A DNA stretch of 64,000 nt from VRUE01 sp963817905 (GTDB lineage Bacteria > Actinomycetota > Thermoleophilia > Solirubrobacterales > 70-9), in NCBI GenBank assembly GCA_963817905.1, contig CAWFPS010000003.1, forward strand, positions 1,674,001 to 1,738,000, in the 5' to 3' direction. The stretch's first letter is position 1, and each line of letters opens with the position of its first letter. Both the position numbers and the translations under genes were made by a program. This document shows, piece after piece, positions 43,002 through 51,959 of this stretch. The notes beneath the pieces are model-generated. The model had not been told where the DNA came from, made no database searches, and saw nothing but the letters and a program-made list of their open reading frames with translations.

Positions 43002-43123
43002 CACAAAAATATATTTTTTGAGCAGAATATGGTATTAATTGGGGGGTATTTCTCTTAAACATCGATATAATTATTAACACCCCTGCTGAAATGAGGGTAT
43101 TTTGACTAAAATATATTTTTGTG
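43002..43123. promoter_or_regulatory. Mirror-image divergent promoters of GSII and GSIII
   Basis: CACAAAAATATATTTT (43002-43017) is the exact complement of AAAATATATTTTTGTG (43108-43123). Each contains TATTTTTG pointing outward (minus 43011-43004, plus 43114-43121), 39 and 61 bp before the two start codons. No good TTG is seen 17-21 nt upstream of either box, which suggests activator-dependent expression. Confidence 0.75.
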
Positions 43124-43182
43124 TCACATAAACTATTAAATCGTTAATTGGTATTTTTACCCAGAATAATCGAATAGAGACT

Positions 43183-45369
43183 ATGTCAACGCTACGATTT
43201 CAGGCTATTTTGGATAGCCAAAAGAGAGAACAAATCCATATTGAGGAAAAAGGACGGCGTTCCGAAATATTCGGCGTCAATGTCTTCAACGAGCAGCGCA
43301 TGTTGCAATATTTGACCAAGGATGCATTTGAAAGTGTGAAAGGCGCTATAATTTCTGGCTCAAAAATTGACCGGAAAATTGCCGATCAAATTTCAGAGGC
43401 GATGAAAGGTTGGGCAATTTCTATGGGCGCAACCCATTATACCCACTGGTTTCAACCCTTGACAGGAGCGACTGCTGAAAAGCACGATGCATTTTTTGAT
43501 CTTATGTCAGACGGCAAGGCGCTTGAAAAATTTGGAGGTGGCCAATTGGTCCAACAAGAGCCTGATGCCTCCAGTTTTCCCAGTGGAGGAATCAGAAATA
43601 CATTTGAAGCGAGAGGATACACGGCCTGGGATCCAACGTCGCCTGCATTTATTTACGGCACGACTTTATGTATCCCGACCATATTCGTGGCTTATACGGG
43701 GGAAGCCTTAGACAATAAGGCGCCGCTTCTCAGGGCTTTGGCCGCCGTTGACGATGCCGCAACGGCAGTCGCCAAGTATTTTGATAAAAATGTATCGAAG
43801 GTTAATGCCACTTTGGGCTGGGAACAGGAATATTTTGTAATCGATAAGGCGTTGGCCTATTCCCGTCCCGATATTATTTTGACCGGAAGAACATTGATCG
43901 GCAATTCCGCTGCCAAGGGACAACAACTCGATGATCATTATTTTGGGGTAATTCCGGGAAGGGTATTAAGCTTTATGAGTGATCTGGAAAAGGAATGTAC
44001 CCGTTTGGGGATACCCGTAAAAACACGGCATAACGAAGTGGCCCCCAACCAATTTGAATTGGCACCCGTTTTCGAAGAGGCCAACTTGGCAGTCGATCAT
44101 AACCTTTTGCTGATGGACGTCATGGAAAAAGTTTCGGATCGGCACAATTTTAAGGTATTGTTTCATGAAAAGCCATTCGCCGGCATCAATGGTTCCGGGA
44201 AACACAACAACTGGTCCTTGGCGACCGATACGGGCGTAAACCTTTTGAGCCCGGGTTCGACCCCGATGAAAAATCTTCAGTTTTTGACTTTTTTCATCAA
44301 TACCATAAAGGCGGTCGATACCTATGAGGAATTATTGAGGTCTTCGATTGCATCCGCTAGCAACGATCATAGATTGGGAGCCAATGAGGCTCCGCCCGCA
44401 ATCATGTCGATTTTTATTGGTACACAATTGAGTAATGTTTTAGACGAGCTCGAAGGGGTTTCACAAGGAAAACTTTCCCCAGAGGAAAAAACCGAACTTA
44501 AATTGAACGTCGTAGGTAAGATTCCCGAGATTTTATTAGATAATACAGATCGTAACCGCACCTCTCCATTTGCCTTTACGGGAAATAAGTTCGAGATGAG
44601 GGGAGTCGGTTCGAAAACCAATTGTGCCAAGCCGATGACCGTACTGAACACCATCGTGGCCAAACAATTACTGGCCTTTAAAAAAGAGGTAGATCTCTTG
44701 ATCAACAAGAAAAGCCTTAAAAAGGATGAAGCTGTCTTTAATGTACTCAGGGAATATATAAAAACGTCTAAGAGAATCCGCTTTGACGGGGACGGATATA
44801 GCGGGGATTGGGAAAAGGAGGCCATGAAACGGAAGCTTAGCAATAATAAAACGACTCCAGAAGCCCTGCAGGTAATGACCTCGAAGGAAAGTCTTGCCCT
44901 CTTTAAATCAATGAAAGTGTTGAGTGAAGTGGAAGTGGTGGCCCGCAAGGAAGTAGAATTGGAAACCTATATCCTAAACATTCAGATTGAAGGCCGGGTC
45001 TATACCGAACTCGTTTATAATTTTATCATCCCAGCATCAATTGCCTATCAAAACGAACTTACAAAAAATGTGATGGGTTTGAAGGATATCTATGGGGCCG
45101 CCCATAAAAAGTTAGCGGATGCGCCATTGAACATTATTGAAAAAATAGCAGAGCATCTTGCCGATCTTAAAAAGAAGACCGATGCCATGGTCGACGCCCG
45201 TAAAAAAGCGAACCTTATGACCGATAGTAGCAAAAAGGCCACCGCCTATTGCGAACAGGTACGACCGTATTTTGAAGAAATTCGCTTTCATTGTGACCAT
45301 TTGGAGCGTTTGGTAGATGACGGCCTTTGGCCGCTCGCCAAATATCGGGAGTTGTTATTTATAAAATAG
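43183..45369 (+). CDS. glnN: Glutamine synthetase, type III
   Basis: 728 residues, the long GSIII form. The opening (LRFQAILDSQKRE, FGVNVFNEQRMLQYL) and WAISMGATHYTHWFQPLTG are GSIII-specific. The catalytic domain has WEQEYFVID, TRHNEVAPNQFELAPVFEE, GSGKHNNWSLATDTGVN, SSIASASNDHRLGANEAPP and NRTSPFAFTGNKFEMRGVGS. GSIII is common in Bacteroidota and takes part in ammonia assimilation. The gene is divergent from GSII with mirror-image promoters. Confidence 0.96.
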   Translation: MSTLRFQAILDSQKREQIHIEEKGRRSEIFGVNVFNEQRMLQYLTKDAFESVKGAIISGSKIDRKIADQISEAMKGWAISMGATHYTHWFQPLTGATAEKHDAFFDLMSDGKALEKFGGGQLVQQEPDASSFPSGGIRNTFEARGYTAWDPTSPAFIYGTTLCIPTIFVAYTGEALDNKAPLLRALAAVDDAATAVAKYFDKNVSKVNATLGWEQEYFVIDKALAYSRPDIILTGRTLIGNSAAKGQQLDDHYFGVIPGRVLSFMSDLEKECTRLGIPVKTRHNEVAPNQFELAPVFEEANLAVDHNLLLMDVMEKVSDRHNFKVLFHEKPFAGINGSGKHNNWSLATDTGVNLLSPGSTPMKNLQFLTFFINTIKAVDTYEELLRSSIASASNDHRLGANEAPPAIMSIFIGTQLSNVLDELEGVSQGKLSPEEKTELKLNVVGKIPEILLDNTDRNRTSPFAFTGNKFEMRGVGSKTNCAKPMTVLNTIVAKQLLAFKKEVDLLINKKSLKKDEAVFNVLREYIKTSKRIRFDGDGYSGDWEKEAMKRKLSNNKTTPEALQVMTSKESLALFKSMKVLSEVEVVARKEVELETYILNIQIEGRVYTELVYNFIIPASIAYQNELTKNVMGLKDIYGAAHKKLADAPLNIIEKIAEHLADLKKKTDAMVDARKKANLMTDSSKKATAYCEQVRPYFEEIRFHCDHLERLVDDGLWPLAKYRELLFIK

Positions 45370-45522
45370 CAAGCAAACATTGACAACAGCCTACTGCGTG
45401 TTTAGATTTTTGCAATCACGGCAATTGTGATGGGTTGAGGTATTCAATTATTGAATTTTTGGCTGTCCCCATGTAATGATTGGATATAAATACTGACTAC
45501 TTATAAAATCAATACCTGTTTT

Positions 45523-46356
45523 ATGAGGAATGCAGCTTTTATCATTATCGGATTATATACAATTTCATCATTTTCCCAAAGTGCCTGGACTCAAAAAAAA
45601 GGGGAAGCCTATCTACAGGTTTCCTATAGCACCATTGCCAACTATTCAAGTATTTTCGGGAATCCCGACTATGCGAGCGAACGAAAAATCTCGGATAATA
45701 CCTTGCAATTTTATGGAGAATACGGTACTTCTGATAAGACCACGTTGGTTTTAGGCATTCCATTCAAGATTTTGGAGGCTGGGTCCCTCGTAACGCCAAC
45801 GGCCAATCCCGTTACCGCCAAGAGATCAAAAAACGCATTGGGAAATATAATGATCGGCATCAAGCATCGCTTGCCCGTTAAGGATTGGATCGTATCAGGC
45901 CAATTAACCATCGAGGCGGCAACGGGATCTTTCGAAAATGAATCGGGACTTCGCACGGGTTATGACACCTATTCATTGGCCCCAACCTTAAATATCGGCA
46001 AAAGTTTTAAAGGTTTTTATGCCCAGGGGTATGCCGGTTTTGACCTGCGATTTAGTGGCTATAGCTCGAATTTTAAGCTGGGAGCTGAAATTGGTGCCCG
46101 ACCCACAAGACCGCTGTTGCTGATCGGGTATCTCAACGCATTAATATCCTTGAGGAATGGGGATATTATAGTGCCCCAGAACAACATGTTGACCGCCCTC
46201 TATGTCAATGATCAGGAGTTCGTTGCCTTTGGGATCAAGGTCATCGGTGAGATTAGTTCAAACTTTGGACTCTTAGCAGGTTATGCCGGAGCCCTATCAG
46301 GAAACAACGTTCCGAAAAAAGAAGTACTTAGCTTCGGTATTTATCAAAAATTTTAG
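45523..46356 (+). CDS. Probable outer-membrane protein (barrel)
   Basis: 277 residues with a signal peptide (ending SSFSQS). The mature chain opens AWTQKKGEAYLQVSYSTIAN and alternates aromatic and polar residues in strands (LQFYGEYGTSDKTTLVLGIP, YAQGYAGFDLRFSGYSSNFK). It ends in LSFGIYQKF with the terminal phenylalanine typical of outer-membrane barrels. It resembles the transporter/porin-like proteins of flavobacteria. Substrate unknown. It lies 107 bp upstream of purM. Confidence 0.75.
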   Translation: MRNAAFIIIGLYTISSFSQSAWTQKKGEAYLQVSYSTIANYSSIFGNPDYASERKISDNTLQFYGEYGTSDKTTLVLGIPFKILEAGSLVTPTANPVTAKRSKNALGNIMIGIKHRLPVKDWIVSGQLTIEAATGSFENESGLRTGYDTYSLAPTLNIGKSFKGFYAQGYAGFDLRFSGYSSNFKLGAEIGARPTRPLLLIGYLNALISLRNGDIIVPQNNMLTALYVNDQEFVAFGIKVIGEISSNFGLLAGYAGALSGNNVPKKEVLSFGIYQKF

Positions 46357-46462
46357 GGGATCCGATTAATTTTTATGCGAATTCGGGAGCGCGGCAAATT
46401 TTATATGGACCTTTACTTTCAACAGATCGTTTTTTTTGTTTTCTTGCCGCAAACTTCATTTA

Positions 46463-47641
46463 ATGGGTTCCTCAACAAGTAAAAGATATAGTCAGCGTGG
46501 CGTTTCAGCTTCAAAGGAAGATGTGCATAATGCCATAAAAAACCTTGATAAGGGGCTGTTTCCGAAGGCTTTCTGTAAAATTGTCCCTGACTATTTGACC
46601 CAAGACGAGACCTATTGCCTGGTTATGCATGCCGATGGTGCTGGAACAAAATCGTCCCTCGCTTATTTGTATTGGCGGGAAACGGGCGATATCTCGGTGT
46701 GGAAAGGTATTGCCCAAGACGCACTTATCATGAATATTGATGATCTGATTTGCGTGGGAGCCATTGATAACATTATGTTGTCCTCGACTATAGGTCGGAA
46801 TAAAAATTTGATTCCAGGCGAGGTAATCTCCGCCATCATCAATGGTACCGAAGAATTGATTGCCGACCTTAAGGAATTTGGAATAAACATTCATTCTACT
46901 GGAGGCGAAACGGCCGACGTAGGTGATTTAGTTCGAACAATCATCGTTGATTCTACCGTCACTGCGCGCATAAAAAGAAGTGAGGTCATAGATAATGCCA
47001 ACATCCGGGCCGGGGATGTAATCGTTGGGTTGGCTTCGTATGGGCAGGCGACCTACGAAAAGAGTTATAATGGGGGAATGGGTAGCAACGGACTCACCTC
47101 GGCACGTCATGATGTATTCGGTAAGTACTTGGCCGAAAAATATCCTGAAAGTTACGATGCCGCGGTACCTTCCGAATTAGTGTATTCTGGGGGTACGCGG
47201 CTGACCGATTCTGTAAAGGACGCCCCCTTGGACGCCGGAAAATTAGTGCTTTCACCTACGCGTACGTATGCTCCAGTCGTTAAAAAAATATTACAAAAAT
47301 ATGATGCACAGGATATCCATGGCATGGTTCATTGCAGTGGCGGGGCACAGACCAAAATACTACACTTTGTAGACCGGCTTCATATAATAAAAGATCAACT
47401 ATTTCCTGTGCCCCCCTTGTTTAAACTGATTCAGGAGGCGTCGAACACCGATTGGAAGGAAATGTATCAAGTGTTTAATTGTGGGCATCGTCTTGAACTC
47501 TATGTAAATGAAGCAGTGGTCAAGGATTTAATAGAGATTTCGACCCTTTTTGGAATCCCAGCGAAAATTGTGGGAAGGGTGGAGGAAAGCGACACCAAAA
47601 AACTGACCATAAAAAGTACGTACGGCACCTTTATCTATTAA
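46463..47641 (+). CDS. purM: Phosphoribosylformylglycinamidine cyclo-ligase (Bacteroidota-type PurM)
   Basis: PurM closes the imidazole ring in purine synthesis, giving AIR. 392 residues from the ATG at 46463 (MGSSTSKRYSQRGVSASKED). PurM/AIR-synthase features are YCLVMHADGAGTKSSLAYLY, DALIMNIDDLICVGAIDNI, STGGETADVGDLVRTIIVDS, the C-terminal domain GLASYGQATYEKSYNGGMGS and HGMVHCSGGAQTKILHFVDR. It is longer than the E. coli enzyme, as in other Bacteroidota. Upstream codons from 46436 are unrelated and unused. Confidence 0.93.
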   Translation: MGSSTSKRYSQRGVSASKEDVHNAIKNLDKGLFPKAFCKIVPDYLTQDETYCLVMHADGAGTKSSLAYLYWRETGDISVWKGIAQDALIMNIDDLICVGAIDNIMLSSTIGRNKNLIPGEVISAIINGTEELIADLKEFGINIHSTGGETADVGDLVRTIIVDSTVTARIKRSEVIDNANIRAGDVIVGLASYGQATYEKSYNGGMGSNGLTSARHDVFGKYLAEKYPESYDAAVPSELVYSGGTRLTDSVKDAPLDAGKLVLSPTRTYAPVVKKILQKYDAQDIHGMVHCSGGAQTKILHFVDRLHIIKDQLFPVPPLFKLIQEASNTDWKEMYQVFNCGHRLELYVNEAVVKDLIEISTLFGIPAKIVGRVEESDTKKLTIKSTYGTFIY

Positions 47642-47691
47642 GGCATACGATTACCCTAATTACTTCGTTTTCTATAATAAACATGCGTGTT

Positions 47692-48132
47692 ATGGAAAGA
47701 AAGGAATTTTTACGCACACTGGGTGTGGGTGCTGCATTCGCAATCTCCTTTCCTTGTTTGCAAGGATGCTCAAAGGATGATGGGAACGGGGGAAATACGC
47801 CGATTCCTACCGGTGTGGATTTTACCGTAGACCTCAATTCTGCCGAAGCTGCCAGTTTGGCTACCAATGGCGGCTTTATTCTCAAGAATTTGGTGGTTGT
47901 AGTTAGAAATTTGGAAGGAAATTTTGTAGCAGCCAGTCAGGTCTGTAGCCATGAACAATATGATCAAGTACGCTTTATAGAGAGTCAAGGTGGTATATTT
48001 TATTGTGAAGTACATGGCTCAAAATTTGGACAAAATGGTACGCCGCTGAATCAGGTTGATAGTAATCAACCAAAGGCATTAAAAATATTTAATACCCAAC
48101 TTACCGGGGATTTGCTTCGGGTATTTGAATAA
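47692..48132 (+). CDS. Rieske-type [2Fe-2S] lipoprotein 2
   Basis: 146 residues from the ATG at 47692 (MERKEFLRTLGVGAAFA), chosen because the paralogue at 6458-6922 opens the same way; an ATG nine bases upstream is possible. The lipobox is LQGC (Cys26). Ligands are CSH (Cys85, His87) and CEVHGS (Cys105, His108), 17 residues apart, with no disulfide cysteines. It lies 200 bp upstream of a second apbE gene, so a Rieske-ApbE association occurs twice in the window. It probably works as a low-potential electron carrier outside the membrane; partner unknown. Confidence 0.88.
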   Translation: MERKEFLRTLGVGAAFAISFPCLQGCSKDDGNGGNTPIPTGVDFTVDLNSAEAASLATNGGFILKNLVVVVRNLEGNFVAASQVCSHEQYDQVRFIESQGGIFYCEVHGSKFGQNGTPLNQVDSNQPKALKIFNTQLTGDLLRVFE

Positions 48133-48331
48133 CCGCTATTTGAAACAAGTCCATCGTATCCCCCATGTATAAATTAGCCTACATCTTCTCGTTGAAGCCT
48201 ATGTCTCATAGGTTTCTTTTGTTGGAAGTATGCGAGTTCACTAGTTTTGGAAGAATACGGATTTTTATAATCAAAGGGGAAGTCATCGGTTTCACTATCT
48301 GGCATCTTTCACCATTAAATCGACTTCCGAG

Positions 48332-49321
48332 GTGAAAGTACTCCTTGCGCTTTTCGTATGTTTTCTCACCCTGACGATTGTCGGACAGGAGCGAAAATAC
48401 ATTACCGTTACTAAGGCGATAACGCTTATGGGGTCTCGGTTTGATATTACCGTTGTTGCGGCTAATGAGGAGATCGGATATATCAACATTGATGAGGCCG
48501 CCGGGGAGATACGTCGTATCGAAGATATCATCTCGTCCTGGAAACCTGATTCGGAAACTTCATTAATCAATAAAAATGCGGGCATAAAACCGGTCAAGGT
48601 GAGTTATGAACTTTTTAAATTAATCGAACGCTCGCAACAGATTTCATTAATTACCGATGGGGCCTTTGACATCACCTTCGCTTCCATCGAACAAGTATGG
48701 AAATTCGATGGCTCAATGCAATATAAACCTACAGCCGCGGAAATAAAAAAATCAATTACCAAGGTCGGCTACCAAAAAATAATATTAAACGAAGAGGAAC
48801 AAACGGTTTTTTTAAGGGATAAAGGAATGAAAATTTCATTTGGTGCCATCGGCAAGGGGTACGCGGCCGATAAGGCCAAGGAGCTTTTGGTCTCTAAACA
48901 GGTAGTTGCCGGTGTAATTAACGCGGCGGGTGACTTAACGACTTGGGGAACGAAAACAAGCGGTGAAAAATGGTTGATCGGGATTGCAAATCCTATGAAC
49001 AATGGTAAGATTTTTACGTGGATGCCCATCGTTGAATCTTCGGTAGCCACCTCCAGAAGTTTGGACAAATATGTAGCATTTGATGGTAATAAATATTCAC
49101 ATATCATTGACCCTAGGACCGGTTATCCCGCTACCGGAATTACCTCGGTATCTGTATTCTCCAAAAGTGCCGAGCTTTGTGATGCCCTTGCGACCGCGAT
49201 ATTTATAATGGGTAAGGATGCAGGTCTAGCCTTGATCAACCAGCTTGGGGCAACTGAGGTTATTTTAGTCGATGACAATAACAAAATGTTCAAGAGCAAC
49301 GGAATTCTATTTAATAATTGA
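48332..49321 (+). CDS. FAD:protein FMN transferase (ApbE), second copy
   Basis: 329 residues from a GTG at 48332; the signal peptide VKVLLALFVCFLTLTIVGQ follows it directly and I see no in-frame ATG upstream. Family motifs match the first copy closely: MGSRFDITVVA, SSWKPDSETSLIN, GAIGKGYAADKA, INAAGDLTTWG, SHIIDPRTGYPATG and ELCDALATAIF. One difference stands out: VATSRSLDKY replaces the usual VATSGNYEKF near residue 232. This could lower or shift activity. It follows the second Rieske gene. No flavin-acceptor protein is seen beside it. Confidence 0.9.
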   Translation: MKVLLALFVCFLTLTIVGQERKYITVTKAITLMGSRFDITVVAANEEIGYINIDEAAGEIRRIEDIISSWKPDSETSLINKNAGIKPVKVSYELFKLIERSQQISLITDGAFDITFASIEQVWKFDGSMQYKPTAAEIKKSITKVGYQKIILNEEEQTVFLRDKGMKISFGAIGKGYAADKAKELLVSKQVVAGVINAAGDLTTWGTKTSGEKWLIGIANPMNNGKIFTWMPIVESSVATSRSLDKYVAFDGNKYSHIIDPRTGYPATGITSVSVFSKSAELCDALATAIFIMGKDAGLALINQLGATEVILVDDNNKMFKSNGILFNN

Positions 49322-49624
49322 TAATCAGGGTCGTCGATTTCTAAAAGAATCGATTACTTGAATACGAATCGATTCACATTCTAATTTAATATCCTGAAAG
49401 CGCTTTTTTATACGTTACTATCGTAGTGGCAAAGCGCGATTTCATACCTCCCATTATTGCCAAAATCCTGAATTTCTTTTAAAAAAATGATTTATGGTTG
49501 CCCCAAGGAAAAATTAAGGGACCAAACTATGAAATTCAAACAAATTGAGATCGATGCCGCGCTCGCGACGGATAAATAATGTACAAATTTATCGTAAATT
49601 CGCAGTCCAAGAGCAGGATTGACT
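49322..49624. other. Intergenic stretch before prfA
   Basis: About 300 bp with no clear gene. A 30-codon open frame (49487-49579) has no recognisable relatives. A hairpin-like GAATCGATTC sequence occurs near 49350-49375. No convincing TAnnTTTG promoter was found. Confidence 0.5.
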
Positions 49625-50702
49625 ATGATAGATAAACTGAATATTGTAAAGCAGCGTTTCGATGAGATTTCCGATCTTATCATTCAACCCGATGTAATTT
49701 CGGATCAAAAGCGCTATGTACAATTGACCAAGGAGTATAAGGACCTTAAAAACCTAATGGATAAAAGGGAGCGCTTTATCGAACTCACAAATAATATCGA
49801 AGAGGCCGAAGCCATTATTTCAGACGGAAATGATGCCGAGATGACCGAAATGGCAAAAATGCAATTGGAAGAAGCCAAAAGTGACCTGCCAAAATTGGAG
49901 GAGCAAATCAAATTCATGTTGGTGCCGAAGGATCCAGAAGATAGCAAGGATGTCGTCGTCGAGAATCCGGGCCGGCACCGGCGGGGACGAAGCTAGTATA
50001 TTTGCCGGGGATCTTTTTAGAATGTATACCAAATATTGCGAATCGAAGGGCTGGAAGACCAATGTAATCGATTTGAACGAAGGTACAAGCGGTGGTTACA
50101 AGGAAATTCAATTCGAGGTTACTGGCGAGGATGTCTATGGTACCTTGAAGTTTGAGGCAGGCGTACATCGCGTTCAACGCGTGCCACAGACCGAAACCCA
50201 GGGGCGGGTTCATACAAGTGCAGCAACGGTCATGGTACTTCCTGAAGCCGACGATTTTGATGTGGAAATCGACCCTAAGGATGTGCGGATCGATTTTTTC
50301 TGTTCCTCGGGACCAGGTGGGCAATCAGTAAATACAACCTATTCAGCGGTACGATTGACTCATATCCCCACCGGATTGGTAGCCACTTGTCAAGATCAAA
50401 AATCACAACATAAAAATAAGGAGAAGGCATTTCGGGTTTTGCGCTCGCGTTTATACGACATGGAACTCGCCAAAAAACAAGAAGAGGATTCGGCCAAGCG
50501 TAATTCACAAGTAAGTAGTGGGGATCGTTCGGCAAAGATCAGAACCTATAATTATCCGCAGGGGCGTGTTACCGACCATAGGATTGGCCTGACGCTGTAT
50601 GACCTTCAGAATATCCTTGATGGTGATATTCAACGAATCATCAATGAACTAAGCCTGGTCGATAATACAGAGCGACTAAAGGCGGCTTCTGAAATTTTTT
50701 AA
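49625..50702 (+). CDS. prfA: Peptide chain release factor 1, interrupted by an apparent frameshift
   Basis: RF1 ends translation at UAA and UAG. The N-terminal 113 residues (MIDKLNIVKQRFDEISDLII to DSKDVVVE) are in one frame. The rest (IRAGTGGDEASIFAGDLFRM to the end) continues one base later, at 49965. One extra A in GAGAATCC (about 49964-49965) explains it: removing it restores 358 residues, a normal RF1 length. The frame as written runs to a TAG at 49994-49996. The GGQ motif (SSGPGGQSVNTTYSAVRL) and the region RVPQTETQGRVHTSAATV identify RF1. Because RF1 is essential, a sequencing error is the simplest explanation. Confidence 0.88.
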
Positions 50703-50710
50703 GAACACGT

Positions 50711-51532
50711 ATGACGACAGTAGAACTTGTTGATCAAATGTATGCCAAACAATCTTTTTTGTGTATTGGCCTTGATACAGACCTGACTAAGATACCAAAG
50801 CACCTCCTTAGGGAAAAAGACCCAATTTTCGCCTTCAACAAAGCAATAATCGATGCCACGCAACATTTGTGTGTAGCCTATAAGCCCAATACGGCCTTTT
50901 ATGAGGCACATGGTATTTCTGGCTGGAAATCATTAAAGAAAACCATTAATTACATCAATAAAACCTATCCCGAACAATTTACGATTGCTGATGCTAAGCG
51001 CGGTGATATCGGAAATACATCGACACAGTATGCCAAAGCATTTTTTGAGGAATTAAAATTTGATGCTGTCACCGTCGCCCCTTATATGGGAAGGGATTCC
51101 GTTGAACCCTTTTTGGCCTTTAAGGATAAACATACCATTTTACTTGCCCTGACCTCAAACCAAGGGGCGCTTGACTTTCAGACTAAATCGGTCGAAGGGA
51201 AGGAACTTTATAAAAATGTCTTGGAAACCTCTCAATCCTATCTTAACGCCCAAAATCTTATGTATGTTGTAGGTGCCACCAAGGCAAGCTATTTGAAGGA
51301 TATTCGAAAGATAATCCCGAACAATTTTTTATTGGTGCCAGGTATAGGCGCACAAGGAGGTAGTTTAACGGAGGTATGCGAAAATGGCATGACCCCGAAA
51401 ATAGGATTATTGATAAATTCTTCCCGTGCAATTATATATGCCTCGAATGAGCTTGATTTTGAGGACGCTGCCGCCAAAGCGGCAAAAGAAATACAAGGCC
51501 AAATGGCTCTTGAACTAAAAAGACTTGGTTAA
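50711..51532 (+). CDS. pyrF: Orotidine 5'-phosphate decarboxylase
   Basis: PyrF makes UMP in pyrimidine synthesis. 273 residues of the type 2 form: LCIGLDTDLTKIPKHLL, AYKPNTAFYEAHG, the catalytic loop FTIADAKRGDIGNTSTQYA, APYMGRDSVEPF, MYVVGATKASYL, LVPGIGAQGGSL and NSSRAIIYAS. It starts 8 bp after the prfA stop, so the two are co-transcribed. Its stop touches the stop of a small convergent gene. Confidence 0.96.
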   Translation: MTTVELVDQMYAKQSFLCIGLDTDLTKIPKHLLREKDPIFAFNKAIIDATQHLCVAYKPNTAFYEAHGISGWKSLKKTINYINKTYPEQFTIADAKRGDIGNTSTQYAKAFFEELKFDAVTVAPYMGRDSVEPFLAFKDKHTILLALTSNQGALDFQTKSVEGKELYKNVLETSQSYLNAQNLMYVVGATKASYLKDIRKIIPNNFLLVPGIGAQGGSLTEVCENGMTPKIGLLINSSRAIIYASNELDFEDAAAKAAKEIQGQMALELKRLG

Positions 51533-51730
51533 TTACTGCACCAGACTTTCAAGCATCCTTTTGATCTTTTGGGCTTTTTGTTCAAAGAATTCGACCAATT
51601 TCGAATCGGTGTATTCCAAGTTGCTGGCCTTTTCCAAGAAATTTTGATATTGATACTCCAATAGGCTAATAAAATTGCCGTCGGTTGTAATTGGGGTTAC
51701 AGATCCTACTTTACAATATTGATTTTCCAT
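51533..51730 (-). CDS. Small conserved protein of unknown function
   Basis: 65 residues from the ATG at 51730 (MENQYCKVGSVTPITTDGNF); a longer upstream frame looks unused. The composition is cytoplasmic, with a helical C-terminal half rich in Glu, Lys and Gln (SLLEYQYQNFLEKASN, EQKAQKIKRMLESLVQ). I believe similar short proteins occur in other flavobacteria but cannot name the family. It is convergent with pyrF, stop against stop, with no terminator between. Confidence 0.7.
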   Translation of the reverse strand: MENQYCKVGSVTPITTDGNFISLLEYQYQNFLEKASNLEYTDSKLVEFFEQKAQKIKRMLESLVQ

Positions 51731-51959
51731 AGTCTTGCAATTTGTTCTTATAAATATACGGTAGAGATTAATTTTTGGATGTAGGCTTTCGTTGAATTTA
51801 ATCGAATATCGGTTCATTTGATGTTTTATTAACAATTCAATTACATTTTGGATGTGAATCTAATGGATATGTTGTTAAAATTTTCCAATAGGGTATTCGG
51901 TGCATTAAAAGTTTTAATACATTGCGAGGCTTCCTTCTTTAGGATGTTACGAGAACACT

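Noticed and set aside
47683..47691. Upstream ATG for the second Rieske gene
   Set aside because: The paralogue begins MERKEFLR, so the ATG at 47692 is preferred; three extra residues cannot be excluded.
49487..49579. 30-codon open frame before prfA
   Set aside because: No recognisable relatives, no ribosome-binding site seen, and composition like the surrounding non-coding DNA.
49955..49996. RF2-type programmed frameshift
   Set aside because: The protein is RF1 by its PxT-type region, and there is no in-frame stop at the shift site or upstream Shine-Dalgarno-like sequence.
49881..50702. Independent gene starting inside prfA
   Set aside because: Its N-terminal 30 residues are out-of-frame prfA sequence; from IRAGTGG onward it is simply the rest of RF1.
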